DNA from: Hirudinaria manillensis
Taxonomy: Eukaryota > Annelida > Clitellata > Hirudinida > Hirudinidae
NCBI GenBank assembly: GCA_034509925.1
Contig: CM067537.1
Span: 5,094,501 to 5,158,500, forward strand
Direction of reading: 5' to 3'
DNA length: 64,000 nt
Part shown: positions 15,432-27,726 of the stretch, one piece after another
How the letters are laid out: every line of letters starts with the position of its first letter
How positions within the stretch are numbered: the stretch's first letter is position 1
Notes under the pieces: model-generated
Database searches by the model: none
Told to the model about the DNA's origin: nothing
Seen by the model: the letters and a program-made list of their open reading frames with translations, nothing else
Made by a program: the position numbers and the translations under genes

Positions 15432-16038
15432 CTTAAATATATCTTGTAAGAGATGCAAAACGACTCCTTTGAATTTATCCCCTGCGATGACTCGAACTAA
15501 TAACTCCTTAAGGCCACAGGCCCCTCAACGACCCAAGTACTTGCTCCAGTCAACTCGAAAAAGCCTCGCGTGTTATACCAAAGCTAATAATAATAAGATG
15601 TATAAAAAATCTAGCTAGGATAGAAAAACCTGTTTTTACGTACACATTTGGACGCATATTTATTTTAATTGTTTACTAAAAAATGTTGTAATTTTTGCAA
15701 TTATCTTATTGCAAACGGATTGCAAAGGTAATATTTTTACAAATAGGTTGATAAATAGCAGGACTTGTAAAACACAAAAATATCAAATTATTGTTAATTA
15801 TAATTTGTAATAAAAAGAATTGAACAAGAAATTATAATATTCTGAGCAAATCAAAACAAATTCTGTTCGGCTGTCTGTCGCCCTTGAGATCGGTGCATTA
15901 TCTGTTTTTACTGTTATTGTGCTTTTGTTAGACATTAAATTATATTTCTTTGTGCATTCCGCAATATAGATATGAAAAATATATTTTTACTTATGATTCT
16001 ATTTGAATGTATTCATTTATGACGTTACCTAGCTGAAG
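15432..16038. promoter_or_regulatory. Divergent 607-bp promoter interval, TLCD (-) / NDUFS5-like (+)
   Basis: The two start codons face away from each other, so both promoters should lie here. No convincing TATA box is visible. Positions 15475-15575 carry a GC-richer patch (GACTCGAACTAATAACTCC, then CAGGCCCCTCAACGACCC) that faintly resembles the reverse complement of a tRNA T-arm and may be a degenerate SINE. Confidence 0.45.
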
Positions 16039-16797
16039 ATGTCGACAATCCAGCCACCAACTAAGGATGGATCATACGAACATGATAGACCTAATACCAT
16101 GCCCGTGTTCTACAATTCCTTTTCAAAAATAACTGCACCTTTCTGGTCCTGGCAGAATGGAATCTGTGCAGACTATGAGTATCATTGGACTCTTTGTGCC
16201 TCAAGAGTCAATTTCAAAGATGCTCCAACAGTCTGCAAGAAATTTCATGATGACTTCATGGAATGTGTTTACAAATTGAAGACTGTAAGTTTTAACTTTT
16301 AAATCAAATTTGCTTTATGAATTTCTGTACAAAATCTATATCAACATATTTGTTATGATTTCTGCAACTAAAGTAATGGCATTTAAATTTATATATAAAT
16401 CACCAATAATAAGTCCTGCACATGATTTGTAAGTGAGGTCATTATTATATATGCCTTTGTTTGGATTGCCTTTGTTGCAAATACTATTTGTTACTATTTT
16501 AGTTTACAATTATTTAAGTCGGTAAATAGAGCATTATATTTCAATAATAGTCCAGACTATGTCATAAATTTCTTGACCTGAGAATGTCAATTGCCTAGTT
16601 ATTGCTGGAGTAATATAGTCATTTATGGTGCTTTATTAATTTAATTTTTCATTCAAAACTTAAATTGCTTTGCTCCTTTTTATCACCAGCATCAGAGATA
16701 TGAGGCTATGCAAAAGGAAAGAGAGAGGCAAAAGAAACCTTACCTCCCAACGCCTGAGCCTGATAGCATTCGTATTTTTAAATGTGGTAATCAATAA
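16039..16797 (+). CDS. NDUFS5: NADH dehydrogenase (complex I) accessory subunit, NDUFS5-like
   Basis: Two exons, 16039-16284 and 16690-16797, joined in phase 0 (AAGACT|gtaagt, ttttatcaccag|CATCAG), giving 117 aa; vertebrate NDUFS5 is about 106 aa. It has two CX9C motifs, CADYEYHWTLC and CKKFHDDFMEC, the signature of intermembrane-space CHCH proteins imported by the Mia40 pathway. DDFMEC followed by a Lys/Arg-rich helix (YEAMQKERERQKK) and a Pro-rich end (PYLPTPEPD) matches NDUFS5, which sits on the intermembrane-space side of complex I. The tail IFKCGNQ is unlike vertebrate NDUFS5 and ends the frame normally. An AATAAA lies about 105 nt downstream. Confidence 0.82.
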
Positions 16798-17458
16798 GGA
16801 AAGTTCTGAAACATAGATCAGATTTGATCTTACTTGATTTTTCAAGAAACGTTACTTGATTTCTCGTTGATGGAAACATTATTAAACACAGATTATTAAA
16901 AAAATAAAAGTGGTTTCTTCAATTTATAGCCTAAAATGTCTTTATATATGGAAAATCTGAGTTAATTCTCATACTCTTAACTCGGAGGTAGTGGCCTCAA
17001 AACTATAGCATAAAGAAATTAAAAATTGCAAAGGATTGAACGACCCTGAGGCTCATCACCAAAATCCGAAAAAAATTCTTTTGGCGAGATATTTGATGGG
17101 GCTATGGTCGGATCATGTTGGCTAAAAATACATTTAGTCTCCTTAAAAATTCCTATTACATTAAAATTTTATGATCCCCTTCCGATATCATTGTAAGGAG
17201 TTGATTTATAATTCTGTTCAATAATTTATTGAATTTTTGCTTCAATTGCCTAGAGCTAAATGGCCTTAAAATTTTAAATTAAATCGTTTTATATTCGATG
17301 TAACTTTTTTCAAAAAATAAGTTATATTGGTTCCAATGCATGCGCTTCCCTAAATTTTTATCATTCTTTGCATCAATATCAACAAAAACAAGACTGCCGC
17401 GTTATTGCATTATTTTAGCTTAGATTGAGTTAGGATCACTATAATTTTTAAATAATCA
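16798..17458. other. Intergenic, NDUFS5-like to SPOUT1
   Basis: AT-rich spacer holding the polyadenylation signal of the first gene and, presumably, the promoter of the second. No coding exon or repeat was recognised. Confidence 0.6.
16903..16908 (+). terminator. Polyadenylation signal of the NDUFS5-like gene
   Basis: AATAAA about 105 nt after the stop codon, followed by a T-rich stretch. Confidence 0.6.
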
Positions 17459-20400
17459 ATGACTGGAAAAATTAAATCCGGAAAATGTTCTGAGACTGAG
17501 AAAAATGTATGTTTGAGGACCAATTGCTGTTACATTGTTGCAGTTTGCATGGTAGCGATAAATGAATATTAATTTTTTTCCAGATAGATTGGAGAGCTAA
17601 AAAGAAGGAACAGAGTTAGTTAACATATAACGTGTATTAGAAACCTTTAACAAGTGAAATCCGTAGAAAATGTCTACTACTCATTTCAATATTTAAGAAA
17701 AATGGAAGGAAGAAAAGTTGCTGAAACAATTCAAGAGAAAAAGAGAGGAAGACTTTGAACATTCAGCAAAAAAGGCTAAAAGTGTAGATGATAAAATAAG
17801 CAAAGGTAATCGATTAATTCAAATTCGTAACATATATTAAATTTTATTACATCTAAGTTGCTTGTCTCCACAATCCTTGAAGCCACTAAAGTTGATGACA
17901 TTAAGTTGTACCAATTGATAAATATTTGATCGACATCTTTATAGCCCTATTGAATTGCTACTTGAATTAAATTGAAATTTTTATAGAACTAAAGAAATAG
18001 AAATATTAAACTTGGTAGAAAGTAAAAAAAATATAATGTTGTAGAAGCCTGAAATAGGGGCTGGTATAATTGTTTTATTTGACGGTTGGGTTTAAGCAAT
18101 TAAGATTAAGGAAATTATGATATGGCAAGCTCTTGAACAACTTGGCATTTGTAAAGAACTGATGTGGAACTGCATTTGAAACGTCATGCTATTTTAATGA
18201 CCATATTATTTTAACAAGACTAGCATTTTGCAACAAGTAACATAATTAAAATTTGTGCTGATCATAATTTACAGGAAGAAGCTACACTGTAAGCATAGCC
18301 TTGCCAGGATCGATCTTGGATAATGCTCAGACGCTATTGCTCAAGACTTTATTGGCCGGACAGGTTCTATGTTTTTAAATGACGTTTATTGAAATTCTTA
18401 CTTATGATAAATATTTTATCACTTCAATTAGTAAAATGTCATGTAATAAAGTTTATATTTATGGTAGTGTTACGAATAAATTTTGAGCTGGCAATATTTT
18501 AAGCGGAAAATCTGTTATAAAATCTCAATGTGAGACTTTACCGAAATTACTTGCAATTTGCTAGAAAACATCAGAATACCTACTACCATTAACTGAATTA
18601 ACTCACCTTTGTTTCTGATTGGTGGACAAATAATTTTTATGAGTGGCAATTTTTATGATTAGTTACTTTTATTAAAATTAAGTTCATCTTTCCAGATTGC
18701 CAGGGCTGCTGCCATTTACCAGGTTGATGAAATTGTTGTCTTTGATGACACTGACTCCCTGACAAAGTGAGTTAAATCTGCATCTCATCACAGCACATGT
18801 GCATTACACAAGTAATGTTGCTAAGTAACTTAGGCTTAGAAGCACGCCTCATGTTCACATCATTGAAAATTATTAAAGTAGTTTATTACAAGACTATTAA
18901 AAAAAACTAACGGTTGTTTTAATTGCCACTCTGATCAATTGATGCTTGAGTTCATCACTTAATGACTCATTTACTTTATTTATTTTATTTAAAAATGCCT
19001 CTAGTAGATAATAAATTACTAATATTCGTTCTTTATTCAGTTATTCCTATATTTTCACTTCATCTGAACATAACCAGTCATGCCTTGTTAATTATGTTGT
19101 TGCTTCGTTTCATATAAATATTTTATGATATATTGTATTTTAAATTTATCTGTCAACAATCAAAAAGGAAAGGTTATGATGAAGTCCTAAACCCAAAAGG
19201 AAAGTGCTGTTTCCAGTTATTGACTTTCCTCCAGTACTTGGAGTGTCCCCAGTACCTGAGGAAATCCTTCTTCTCCACTCAGGAGGAATTGAGACACGTT
19301 GGTTTGTATCTATACACTGTTTTGTATTTTTTGCTTCTGCAAGGAACAATGATGGCCTCAGTCACAGCATGTCATTGAAAACAAATTTGTTAATTATTAC
19401 ATTGGCAAAAATGCATCCAATGCTGTACTTATGAGTCATAAGTTATGCCAAATACCTTGTTATTTACATTATCTGAAAATTACATTATTAATTAATTAAA
19501 ACTTATTTAAAAGATTGGCACTTACTGATTGTTTTAACATTTAAATGCCAGGCCTCCTCAATCCACTAGTTACTCCTCACCATATGAGGCAAAATGATGA
19601 TACACCTTACAGAGAGGGGGTGGTTGTGGATGTACCTACAGAGAAGGGTCAAGGGTCATTTGTGGATGTAGGACTCACTGAGAGCATTCAGGTTGACAAA
19701 CAACTCAAGGCTGGTATCAGGGTTACTGTTAAAATAGAAAAGTCTGGTAAGTTATTGTTCTTCAATTCTTAAATTGGAAAGTACTTCTTGTTTATTTATA
19801 AATTGCTTAGTTGATAATGTCATCACAAGATTGCAAAGTTTAACTTTCGATATGCTTCTGTTATATCACTTGAAATATATCATTATTCACTAGCTTTTAA
19901 ACTGATGTGATTAGCATTTACTAACAATAGAGCTTAACTAGAAAATGTTTGTGACTAAAAACCGATAACATGTGATAACTATCGGTCCACGGACTGGCCA
20001 TTATAAATGCATTTCTTATCATTGATAAGGCAAAAAGGTAAAGGGTAAGCTGGTCTCAAGCTCTGAACCCACTAAAAAAGAGGGTATTTATTGGGGCTAC
20101 AAAACAAGACTAGCCAACAATTTGACAGCAGTTTTGAAGGAACCAAACATGGTCACAGACGATGGGTCGGCAGGATACGATTGCATCGTGGGGACCTCGG
20201 ACAAAGGGGACAGCGTGGACCAATTTGAATTACCAAAATTCAAGTGAGTCTTCTTTCTACATTCCACTTCAATGATTAAACGTCTTGCCACGCCATCATG
20301 TATATATATATATATAAATATAAATTGGTCCATATATATATATATATATGTAGGACAGCTACAGCAATGTTCTTAATTCTGTATGACTTGTACGTAGGCA

Positions 20401-20751
20401 CCTAATCATAGTCTTTGGAGGTTTGAGTGGACTTGAAGCAGCCCTGGAGGCTGACCAATCGGCAGATGAACTCGATCCACGCAAGTTTTTCCACCACTAC
20501 ATCAACACCTGTCCAATCCAGGGCACAAGAACAATCAGGACTGAAGTGAGCATCTTCCCGTGTCGTCTAGTGCACAATGATACGATTCCATATTTCATAA
20601 TTATAGAAACGTATAGAAACACTTGCATTAAAATAAGGTAACGTTACAATGATTTCAACAAAACAAAATGTATTCCTTTTTATAGGAAGCTGTCCCCATC
20701 ACACTTTGCAGTTTGAGGCCAAAGATACAGCTTGCTTCAGCTGAGGAATAG
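17459..20751 (+). CDS. SPOUT1: SPOUT-domain RNA methyltransferase, SPOUT1 (C9orf114/CENP-32) homologue
   Basis: Ten exons: 17459-17506, 17584-17614, 17698-17805, 18275-18363, 18696-18766, 19168-19301, 19552-19746, 20030-20243, 20398-20545, 20686-20751. All phases agree and give 367 aa, against about 376 in human. After a Lys-rich N-terminus comes YTVSIALPGSILDNAQ (start of the SPOUT domain), then VDEIVVFDD, LQYLECPQYLRKSFF, LLNPLVTPHHMRQ, a middle insert (PYREGVVVDVPT), EGIYWGYKTRL, and the knotted C-terminal part with LIIVFGGLSGLE, NTCPIQGTRTIRTEEA and ITLCSLRP. SPOUT1 is a SAM-dependent RNA methyltransferase that also associates with kinetochores and the spindle in vertebrates. Intron 5 has a weak acceptor (caatcaaaaag), chosen because it alone keeps frame and homology. 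No defects seen. Confidence 0.95.
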
Positions 20752-21563
20752 CTCATGCACAAGATGTTGAAACAAATTTTGTGACCTGATTTCATTTGTT
20801 TTAATAATATATAAAAAAAAACATAAAGGAAAACACTTTCAACAAGTCATCAGATAACCACAAGATGTCAATTGCACTGCACAAAACCATGATAGATGTT
20901 CATTTATTTTGCACTGATTAAAGTCTAAATGATTGCTCGACTAAATAATTGTTTACGCTGTTGGTTAAAATTACTTGTGAAATGAAATGAACGAATATGA
21001 AAGGTTTTTCAAAATTTTTTCAAAATTGTCAGAAAATGAAATCAAATCTGCATTCAGGTCATAAAAACATGATTCAAGCATCACTGCAAAAACATCCAAC
21101 TATTCAACTGAATGAATTCAACACTGCTTCACTCAAAGCTTCATCTTCTCTACCATGTCATGAAAATAAATCCTGGTTCAACAGCCAGTAAACATCAAGA
21201 GATGGGAGGCACGAGATCCGCTAACTATTGACGTGTTGCAATAACGACTAATTCCTTTCACGAATATGAATTACTGAGAAAATCAGTCCATGTTTTGCTA
21301 AATCTACCTTCAAAATCTTCAATAAGTTGAACTATGGTTGGTCACGATCAAAGAATAAAGTTTTCAAACAAATGCAAGATGAAATCGCAAGGAAATTTGG
21401 AGCATTATTCCTATGTAAGGCACCTGGGAATGTTTCCTGGAATGTTACTTCCCCCTGGAAGCTAATGCAGCGTGTTATGGCTGGCTTTCGATCCTGCAAA
21501 AATATGGATCTACAGGAGAAGTAATGACACAAAGCATGACAAATGGCCAAAGTAATCCAGTCA
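20752..21563. other. Convergent intergenic region
   Basis: Lies between the SPOUT1 stop (+) and the stop of the membrane-protein gene (-), so it holds both 3' ends. No gene, RNA or repeat was recognised. Confidence 0.6.
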
Positions 21564-24500
21564 TTACGCTTGGTATTTCAACACTTCCATTTTTGTGTCC
21601 TCATCCTCTGACTGATTGTCATCTGATTGATTGTCATCTGAGTGATTGTCATCCAATGCAGTGGGTGGAGCTAAGTAGAAAAGGGTTAAATTATGCATGC
21701 TAAAATTTGAAAATTCTCATTAAACAAGAACAATGTCCAACACGTGCAGCACCAATGCAGAGTTATTTTGTTGTGTTAAAAAAAATTCTGCCTTAATGTT
21801 GCATATGGATATCTTAAGATACTTTGATATGCACAATAATTTACCTTGATTTGTCCTAGGACAGCATAGTTTCTTAACATAAGGATACACTAATATTGAG
21901 ACAAGTATGAATGTAGTTGGAGCAGTGACACATGCCATTGTCATCCACCATGTCCAAGAAGCTGTCAAAGTGGTGACATCATCAAACTAATCATTATAAA
22001 AATTGTCCATCAGTATCTTCATCAAATATTTATTAATAAATTGCAACTAAACTTTAAATTCAAACAGGAATACAATAAAAAATCCTAAAGGTAACTTATT
22101 TTTTATGGTAGAAATTATCATAGTCAAATGACCCAGATGATAAAACATGTTTATTGTCATTTAACCCACCAAAAACAAACCTTTAAATCAACTTTTTAAA
22201 ATTTTAATCATCTTTCAAATCAAGGAAAAATCAAAAAGTTTGAATAATAACAACAATAATAATAATAATAAGACCCTTTTCCTTAACTTAACATCAATGT
22301 TGTCAATGGGTCAAACTGACCCTTTAGTGATAATCTGGGAATAGGGCATGACTTTCTTCAAAATTAATTTACATTTTCATAATTCAAAAGCCATTTGAAG
22401 CTGATTGCAAATCATCAACGTGCAAGGCAAACAATACCAGGAAAACTCGTTAAATTAAATGCGATTAAAAAACTAACATTCATTTGTTTTGAAATTACGA
22501 GCTTCCATTGGTGGCAAATAATCTCCAACGTTGGGAAGAGCCTCAATTTCTTCACTAATCCACAGTTTACAAGTTTCATGGGTACTAGTTTTTGTGCACA
22601 ACGTCTTCAAAAAAGTACGTATATCTTTCGTTGTACTGCCATTGACTAACATTTCATATAAGATGACCCTGGCAAACAATCAATAATAAAAAGTAGAAGC
22701 TCCAAATACAAGTAAGTGTTCTCATTAATAAATTTGGACTGAACTACTAATTTCATTATGGGAAGAAGTGATTATTATTATTATTATACACATTTTCCTT
22801 CTTCTTCTCGGTCTCACAGCCGGTGATGAATGAATGCTGAGCACTACCAGTGCTCTCAGCGATTCATCCAAGTACTTTCCGAAGAATGTGGGCAGTGCCC
22901 AGTAAGGAGATCTTCTGAATCTCCGAAGTCTTTGGTCGTCCTGCTATCAACTCTACATACTTTGTAAAGTCTTTTCTTAGCGTTCCGAGCTCTCCTACAA
23001 TTACCGGAACGACTTTAGACTTCACTTTCCACATCCGGTTGATTTCAATCTCCAGGTCCTTGTATTTGCTAATTTTTTCAGCTTCTTTGAGCGCGATGTT
23101 CTTATCGTCTGGGACTGAAACATCGATTAGCATGCAAGACTTGGATCTCCTGTCATGGATGACAATGTCAGGTCTGTTGGCCAATATTTTCCTGTCCGTG
23201 ATAATCGCATAGTCCCATAGAATGGTGCAATCTTTTATATTCGTCACACTTTGGGGCGTGTGCTCCTACCATTTCTTTGGAACTTCCCATCCTAGCTCAC
23301 GGCATACAATCCAGTGGATGTAACTGGCCACTTATTATGTTGGTGCAAATATTCAGTTGCTGCTAACACAGTGCAACCCGACGTTATGTGGCTTATCGTT
23401 TCTTGGGCCTTGCCACAGATCCTGCAATTGCCATCTATCTGCTGCTTCAATATCATACGTTGATGGTAACGTGTGTTAAGTGTCTGGTCTTGAGCTGCCA
23501 TGATCAAACTCTCAGTTTCGCCTTTGAGCCCAGCGCTTCTTAACCAAGCACAGCTTGCTTCTTTGTCCACCCAATTCTTTTCTAAGTTACAAAAGAATTG
23601 TCCATGCATGTGATCGTCAATTCATTTATTCTCTCCTTCTCCATGTTGTCCTTTAACATTTCTTTCACGGATGTTTGTACTGTGGGCAAAGACAGATATT
23701 TATTTTTAATTGTCTTTGCTTCCTTAAGGAGAGAATATTTTGCCTTCCCTGCTTCATGCTTTTTGACAAGACTACAGAGCCTGTCTTTGCCCTGTTCAAC
23801 ATAATCACTCAAGTTAACCATGGAACAGCTATAGGCAGACATCAGTTGGATAAGTCCCCGGCCTCCATTGCGTCTCTTAATGTAGAGTCGACTAACATCT
23901 CCTTTTGGGTGATTTTCGAGTCTTGCGATCCATTTTGTCGATTTCAGACTTTCTCCAATCAATTATGCCAAAGCTATAGGTGAGCACTGGAATTGCCAAA
24001 GCATTAATTGCCGATAACTTGTTCTTGGAATTTAACTCTGATTTGAGAATGAGACGCACCCTACGGTAATACTCTCTGGCTATTTTCTCCTTCATTTCAG
24101 GATGTTTAATGTCACCATTCTCATCGATTCCAAGATATTTGTACGCCTCCTCTTCGTTAAGGCTCTGAATTGAATTGTGATCGTCAAATGGCATGTTTCG
24201 GCTTTTGATCTGCTTGCCTCTCTTTATTATAGCTACGGCACACTTGTCTAAACCGAACTCCATGCAAATGTCATCAGTAAACGTTTTGACTGTGGTTAGG
24301 GCCTTGTTAAGTTGGGTTTCTGTTTTAGTAAATATTTTTAGTATGTAAAGTAAATGAGATATTTGTTCTTTTGGTTCTATTTCATATCCTACTTTTAATT
24401 TATTTAGCATATTTGATAAGGGTACTAAAGCCAAACAGAAAAGAAGGGATGAGAGAGAGTCACCTTGGAAGATTCCTCTCTTAATGCTTATTAAGAACCC

Positions 24501-26246
24501 AACTGATGACACAGCATAAGTTCGGTTTTCCATTCTTTCATCGAGCATTCCATGAAACCGGTGATTCTAGCAGGGACTCCATACATCTTCATTGATGCCA
24601 AAATCCAAGAATGAGGAACACTATCGAATGCCTTCTTATAATCAATCCATGCCATTGCTAAATTCCTCTTCATTCTTTTGGCAGTGCTTACAATCATCTT
24701 GTTTATAAGCAACTGGTCTTTACAACCTCTTGACCCTCGTTGACAGCCTTTCTGTTCTATAGGAAGGATGTTATTCTTATCAAGGTGTGTGTATAGCCGG
24801 TTTGATATTGCAGAGGTCAGCAATTTATATAAGGTGGGAAGACAGGTTATAGGTCGGTAATTTTTGGGATTGTTTTGGTTTGCACCTTTTGAGAGGAGCA
24901 AAGTTATACTGGAGGTTAGCCAGGATGGTATATTTTCTGGGTTATTAATCAAATCATTAAAAGCTATTGTAAGTATACTATGGAGAGAGGTAAAACGTTT
25001 AATCCAGAAATTTTGTATATTGTCAGGGCCTGGGTAATTATTATTATTATTATTATCACCCACACAATATCAACTCTTTTAATGAATAGGCAAGAAAATA
25101 TTGACCATTAAATTGACAAAGCTAGTAATATTAACTATTATATTGACTATGATATTCACTATGATATGCCAAATTCTTATTTTTATGTTTGACAATAATA
25201 AATAAAAAAAAATTAAACGCACTTGGGATTCCCTGAAGAAATTTTAACATCATCTGAAAAATACATTTTCAAAACAATAGATTAACCAAAGATAAATCTT
25301 AAAATCAATATTTCTAAATGATTCTTAGACCAACTTATTTTCAGATGGATGGTATTTATATCTGCAGAGCCATTATTACAGATATAAAATCCTTCCTTTT
25401 CCTTTGAAGTTTCCACTGAGAAGCTACTATCAATAGCTTCTGTCGTTTGTTCAAAATCATTCTTAATGCTGAATCCATCCACACGAGTACATCTTTCAAA
25501 AATTTCAATGTGTTGACCAGGATCGTGCATAACACTCTGGGAGTGTAGGAAGAACTGAACAAGCCCTAACATATAGAATGATAATCCAAATTATTAGATA
25601 TTTTCATAATTATTAAATGAGCATTTGAATTAAAAAAATAAAGAGGCTGACAATTTGGTGTCATATGTAAAATCACCAATTTATAACCTATTTAATCACA
25701 TTTGTATAATTTTTCAAAAGAGATCAATCACCTCTTTTTGAATGAACCAAAGACATCAACAAGGAAACAATGACGAATCTTTCTGTCGTTCTATAAAAGT
25801 ACAATTTTTGTTTTGTAGTCCAATACTTGATGATTTCCCATCAATAGTTGATGATAGATACTTTGCATGAATAAAACATTTTAATACATTCTTCTTACAG
25901 TGATTAATAAAATATCAAACGTTTTTTTTTTCAAATTTTGAGTTTATTCAAAACAAATAAAAAACTAAATGATTTCTTACAAATTCACTATTGAATAATT
26001 TCTAAATAAGCAGAAAAGAAGTTATGTACAAGCCAATTAAAACAGATATTAGTTATTAAAGCAAAAGTTTTACTATTGTAACATATTATTTTCTAACCCT
26101 ACCAATCTATAACCCATGACCATGACTTCAATGTAGCATTACATATATTCGGGTTACAAATTGTTCTAAATTGACAATGTCGCAACATTATTCTTGAAGA
26201 AAATACTTCAAATTGCAACTTACACAGGAACAAGAAGTATTTGCAT
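21564..26246 (-). CDS. Unrecognised single-pass type I membrane protein with acidic tail
   Basis: Six exons on the minus strand: 26224-26246, 25732-25790, 25331-25565, 22499-22668, 21845-21961, 21564-21670. Phases 2, 1, 2, 1, 1 are consistent and give 236 aa. The order is: a hydrophobic N-terminus (FVIVSLLMSLV) likely to be a signal peptide; an ectodomain with four to five Cys and two N-glycosylation sites (NGS, NGST); a Trp-rich juxtamembrane segment (APSWTWWMTM); a transmembrane helix (TAPTTFILVSILVYPYV); a CC-containing stop-transfer; and a short acidic tail with three SDDNQ/SDDNH-type repeats. I do not recognise the family. The 25331 donor (TTG|gtctaag) and the tiny first exon are the least certain joins. 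Intron 3 contains a 2.25-kb LINE. Confidence 0.6.
22788..25036 (-). mobile_element. Dong/R4-like non-LTR retrotransposon, 5'-truncated and dead
   Basis: Minus-strand remnants of one long ORF: reverse transcriptase (NYRPITCLPTLYKLLTSAIS; AWIDYKKAFDSVPHSW), thumb and linker, then a CCHC motif (CRICGKAQETISHITSGC) and a restriction-enzyme-like endonuclease region (RPDIVIHDRR...MLIDVSVPDD). At least four frame breaks split it (25063-24491, 24548-23892, 23962-23582, 23609-23292, 23247-22864). The 5' end is cut at the conserved PGPD stretch of the RT. The catalytic Asp-Asp is missing: the motif reads HLLYILKIF where family members have two Asp before LK. Both ends abut (ATT)n (22770-22787 and 25036-25056). 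It sits in an intron of the membrane-protein gene, in the same orientation. Confidence 0.9.
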
Positions 26247-27724
26247 TTCACTATGCTCCAAAGCAATGACTGAATAATGATGTCAGTGCATAATTACATT
26301 TTAATACTAATTTTTAAATGAATATAATTACAGGTTAATTCAGTGTCATCAAGTTTTCAAATTGCTTAATTTCCCATAACACAGCCTCTGCTTTGCAAAA
26401 CAGGTTTAAATACATTCTTTTGACAGTGATTAATACATGGCCTTATTTTGTATTTAAAGGATATGCATCAAATCATAACCCTAATTAAGATGTCATGACC
26501 TATAGTAATAATTGAAAATCTCACAAGCCATTTAACACTGAAATAAATTAATATCCTAAATTAATATCCTATTAATAGACCTATAAAGGTCTAAAGAACC
26601 AGAGATATGAGCTCACAGCAAATTTTCTGACCATGATTGAACTGATTAAAAATATCGATTTCTTTTTAACAACTCCTTAACTTGAATTTTGATATTCCTG
26701 TTTACATATCCCAAATTTTTCCAGCTTAGAATTTCAAGGTTTCTCCAAAAACTCTAAACCCAAGTGGAGTGTTAATCACATCGCAGGATTGATGTCGCAA
26801 AAGGATACAACACGTTAAGAATTTGAAATGCTTAATGACTGCGGATAAACTAAGTATAATTTGTAATTTCAGAACTCACGTTGTCATATTTAAAGCCCTG
26901 TCTCATCACGTACGCAAACAAGGAAATCTACTTGGAATCAACAAAATACTGAAGTTCTTAGCTATTTGTTTAATTCCATATTTTTATGTGGGATAACTTG
27001 ATGGTTTAAATTACTTATCATATTGTTAATAATTTCATAATTTTTAAAAAGCATTTCAGACTCAGCCTTAAATCTCTAAAATCGAAATTAGCGGGGCAAG
27101 ATGTGTTTCTGATTCAGGTTTTTTTAAATTCAATTTTTCTTGTTCATAAAATTATTTTAATTTAAGCAAATTAAATGGTCCTTCGGAACGCTCCTGAGTT
27201 CAACGACCGAGTTTGACCTACATTTGATTTGAATGCTGAATCCGTCCCTCATCTGGGAGAAATACAAATCAAATGGGAATTAAAGTTAGCCGCATATGAA
27301 ATTTCTAGACCGTAGCACTGTGTGTTTTGAGAAAAAAATGGTGAATAAGATTTTATAAGAATTTATGTTTTGAATCTTTTTCTTTTTTTTTTCTTAATAC
27401 TTTGTGTTTTTGTGATTTTAATCAATATATCTTTTTGAGTCCGAAAATTATTTGATAGGTGATCGTACATAAAAGACATTCGCGGGATGGGTATTGCGGG
27501 CAAGGGGTGGAAGGTTTAACCAAAGGTATTGTTCCTAAAATGATAACGGAAGAATAGGGACGGTTAAGACACTCCACACGCATACTGGACACAATAATTT
27601 TGATCAATAACATAGGTAAGACACTTACCTGTTCGAATAATATTATTGAAGATGGTGAGCGAACAACAAAACAAAAAATGTTGATTTCTATTCATTTACA
27701 ATCAAAACACATGCATGCTATTTA
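26247..27724. other. Intergenic, between two minus-strand genes
   Basis: AT-rich. Nothing with coding support; the 63-codon minus-strand frame at 27422-27613 has no homology I recognise. It holds the 3' flank of the coiled-coil gene and the promoter side of the membrane-protein gene. Confidence 0.5.
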
Positions 27725-27726
27725 TT
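27721..27726 (-). terminator. Polyadenylation signal overlapping the coiled-coil gene stop codon
   Basis: On the minus strand the end reads CAG TAA TAA ATA, so AATAAA begins inside the stop codon. The 3'UTR would be very short. Confidence 0.5.

Noticed and set aside
27422-27613. 63-codon minus ORF next to an acceptor-like site
   Set aside because: No homology, no matching donor or phase to join the coiled-coil gene.
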